Below, one piece after another: positions 63,595 to 64,000 of a DNA stretch of 64,000 nt. Under the pieces are notes generated by a model. The model did not search any database. It saw only the letters and a list, made by a program, of their open reading frames with translations, and was not told the origin of the DNA. Position 1 is the first letter of the stretch. Each line of letters starts with the position of its first letter. The DNA is taken from positions 2,651,001-2,715,000 of the forward strand of contig JAWHQI010000257.1 in assembly GCA_033032865.1 (NCBI GenBank), read 5' to 3'. The DNA is from Dactylorhiza incarnata. Lineage: Eukaryota > Streptophyta > Magnoliopsida > Asparagales > Orchidaceae. The position numbers and the translations under genes were made by a program.

Positions 63595-64000
63595 CCTAAT
63601 AATTTATTCGTGCCCCATTTTGCTTATATGTTGCAATTTTGTGATCCAACATTTTTGCCCCCGTTATAACCGTCTAATTTCTAGGTTTTCATCCTCCTCG
63701 GCGCCATTCGTCGCCCTAATTGGCGGGATCTCTCCGAAGCCCCCTCCGAATTAGGGTTTCCGCAACCTAAGCGCCGCCAAGTCTCCGTCTCCACGTGGAA
63801 TTTCTTCTCCCCTCATCTTTGAGGGAGGTAAATCTGCTAAAACCCGTTTTGTTTATTTTTCGCGTCATAGAATGCATGTGTTAGCGTAGTAAATTATGCT
63901 ACATTCGTTTTCGTTGTGCTTGATCAGGTTCTTGGAATTTTGCTCGCACTATTTGGCCACCTCCGCCAACTTCAACTTATTTAAGGCAAGTAGAGATCAT

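Larger units (their letters stand above)
53191..64000 (+). mobile_element. Gypsy-type LTR broken by two nested Copia elements, cut by the window end
   Basis: Three segments, 53191-53519, 58454-58824 and 63595-64000, form one continuous LTR when the two Copias and one copy of each target duplication are set aside. It is the same family as the antisense solo LTR 10280-12832: TGTAACAACCCT start, C-run near its head, GGCCGGCAGC..CCTCCCTCCGGCAG blocks, CCTTGGGTAAGA, GTGATCCAACATTTTTGCC, CGCAACCTAAGCGCCGCC and TTAAGGCAAGTAGAGAT. Whether it is solo or part of a full element lies outside the window. Confidence 0.88.

Noticed and set aside
43246..64000. Further RADA exons downstream
   Set aside because: The expected continuation (VLMKQAGL..FLNV..G) was looked for in the non-transposon stretches 43246-43708 and 52551-53190 and not seen. 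It probably lies beyond the window.

Overview
The window is plant nuclear DNA, almost certainly from an angiosperm. It carries dense nested LTR retrotransposons whose primer-binding sites match plant initiator-Met tRNA, an Au-type SINE, an RTE-type LINE with a TTG-repeat tail, hAT, Mutator and Harbinger-like DNA elements, and one spliced host gene. No species can be named from the sequence alone.

The host gene is RADA, the organelle-targeted plant homologue of bacterial RadA/Sms. Six internal exons (184 codons, all in phase 0 and all free of stops) lie on the + strand at 5622-5729, 6686-6748, 7072-7152, 30417-30482, 31813-31968 and 43168-43245. They run from the Walker-B strand through the diagnostic KNRFG motif to the start of the Lon-like C-terminal domain. 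Upstream exons (Walker A, zinc finger, transit peptide) and downstream exons lie outside the window. Introns are 956, 323, 23264, 1330, 11199 and at least 20755 bp, and essentially all of the excess length is transposons. The first intron uses a GC donor.

Layout: 90-5145 is a Copia element (Copia-1) with target-site duplications and a decayed gag-pol. 5146-7283 holds RADA exons and ordinary intron. 7284-30416 (the 23-kb intron) holds an Au SINE, a Gypsy pol tail plus LTR-like sequence, an antisense RTE LINE split by a 2.55-kb solo LTR, unassigned AT-rich DNA, an antisense Gypsy (G1) fused to a decayed Copia (Copia-2) that is itself split by a 2.0-kb solo LTR, and a compact gag-protease-only Gypsy (Gypsy-A). 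30417-31968 holds two exons and a Mutator-type MITE. 31969-43167 holds a Copia remnant (-), a solo LTR containing a Harbinger-like MITE, a Copia remnant (+, Copia-4) whose 3' LTR was hit by an antisense Copia (Copia-3), and host intron with a 70-bp direct repeat. 43246-52550 is an antisense internally deleted Gypsy (Gypsy-B) with a 1-kb hAT-like element in one LTR. Its other LTR region carries a gene-fragment-carrying hAT-like insertion and a 1026-bp tandem duplication. 53191-64000 is one Gypsy-type LTR, the same family as the solo LTR at 10280-12832, broken by two young complete Copia elements (Copia-5 and Copia-6).

The window is therefore a record of nested insertion into one housekeeping gene whose coding exons remain intact. 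The most notable items are the RADA exon chain with its GC-AG intron, the near-intact Copia-6 with 68-bp LTRs and a single in-frame stop between gag and pol, the gag-protease-only Gypsy-A, and the hAT-like element carrying spliced-gene fragments inside a very recent tandem duplication.
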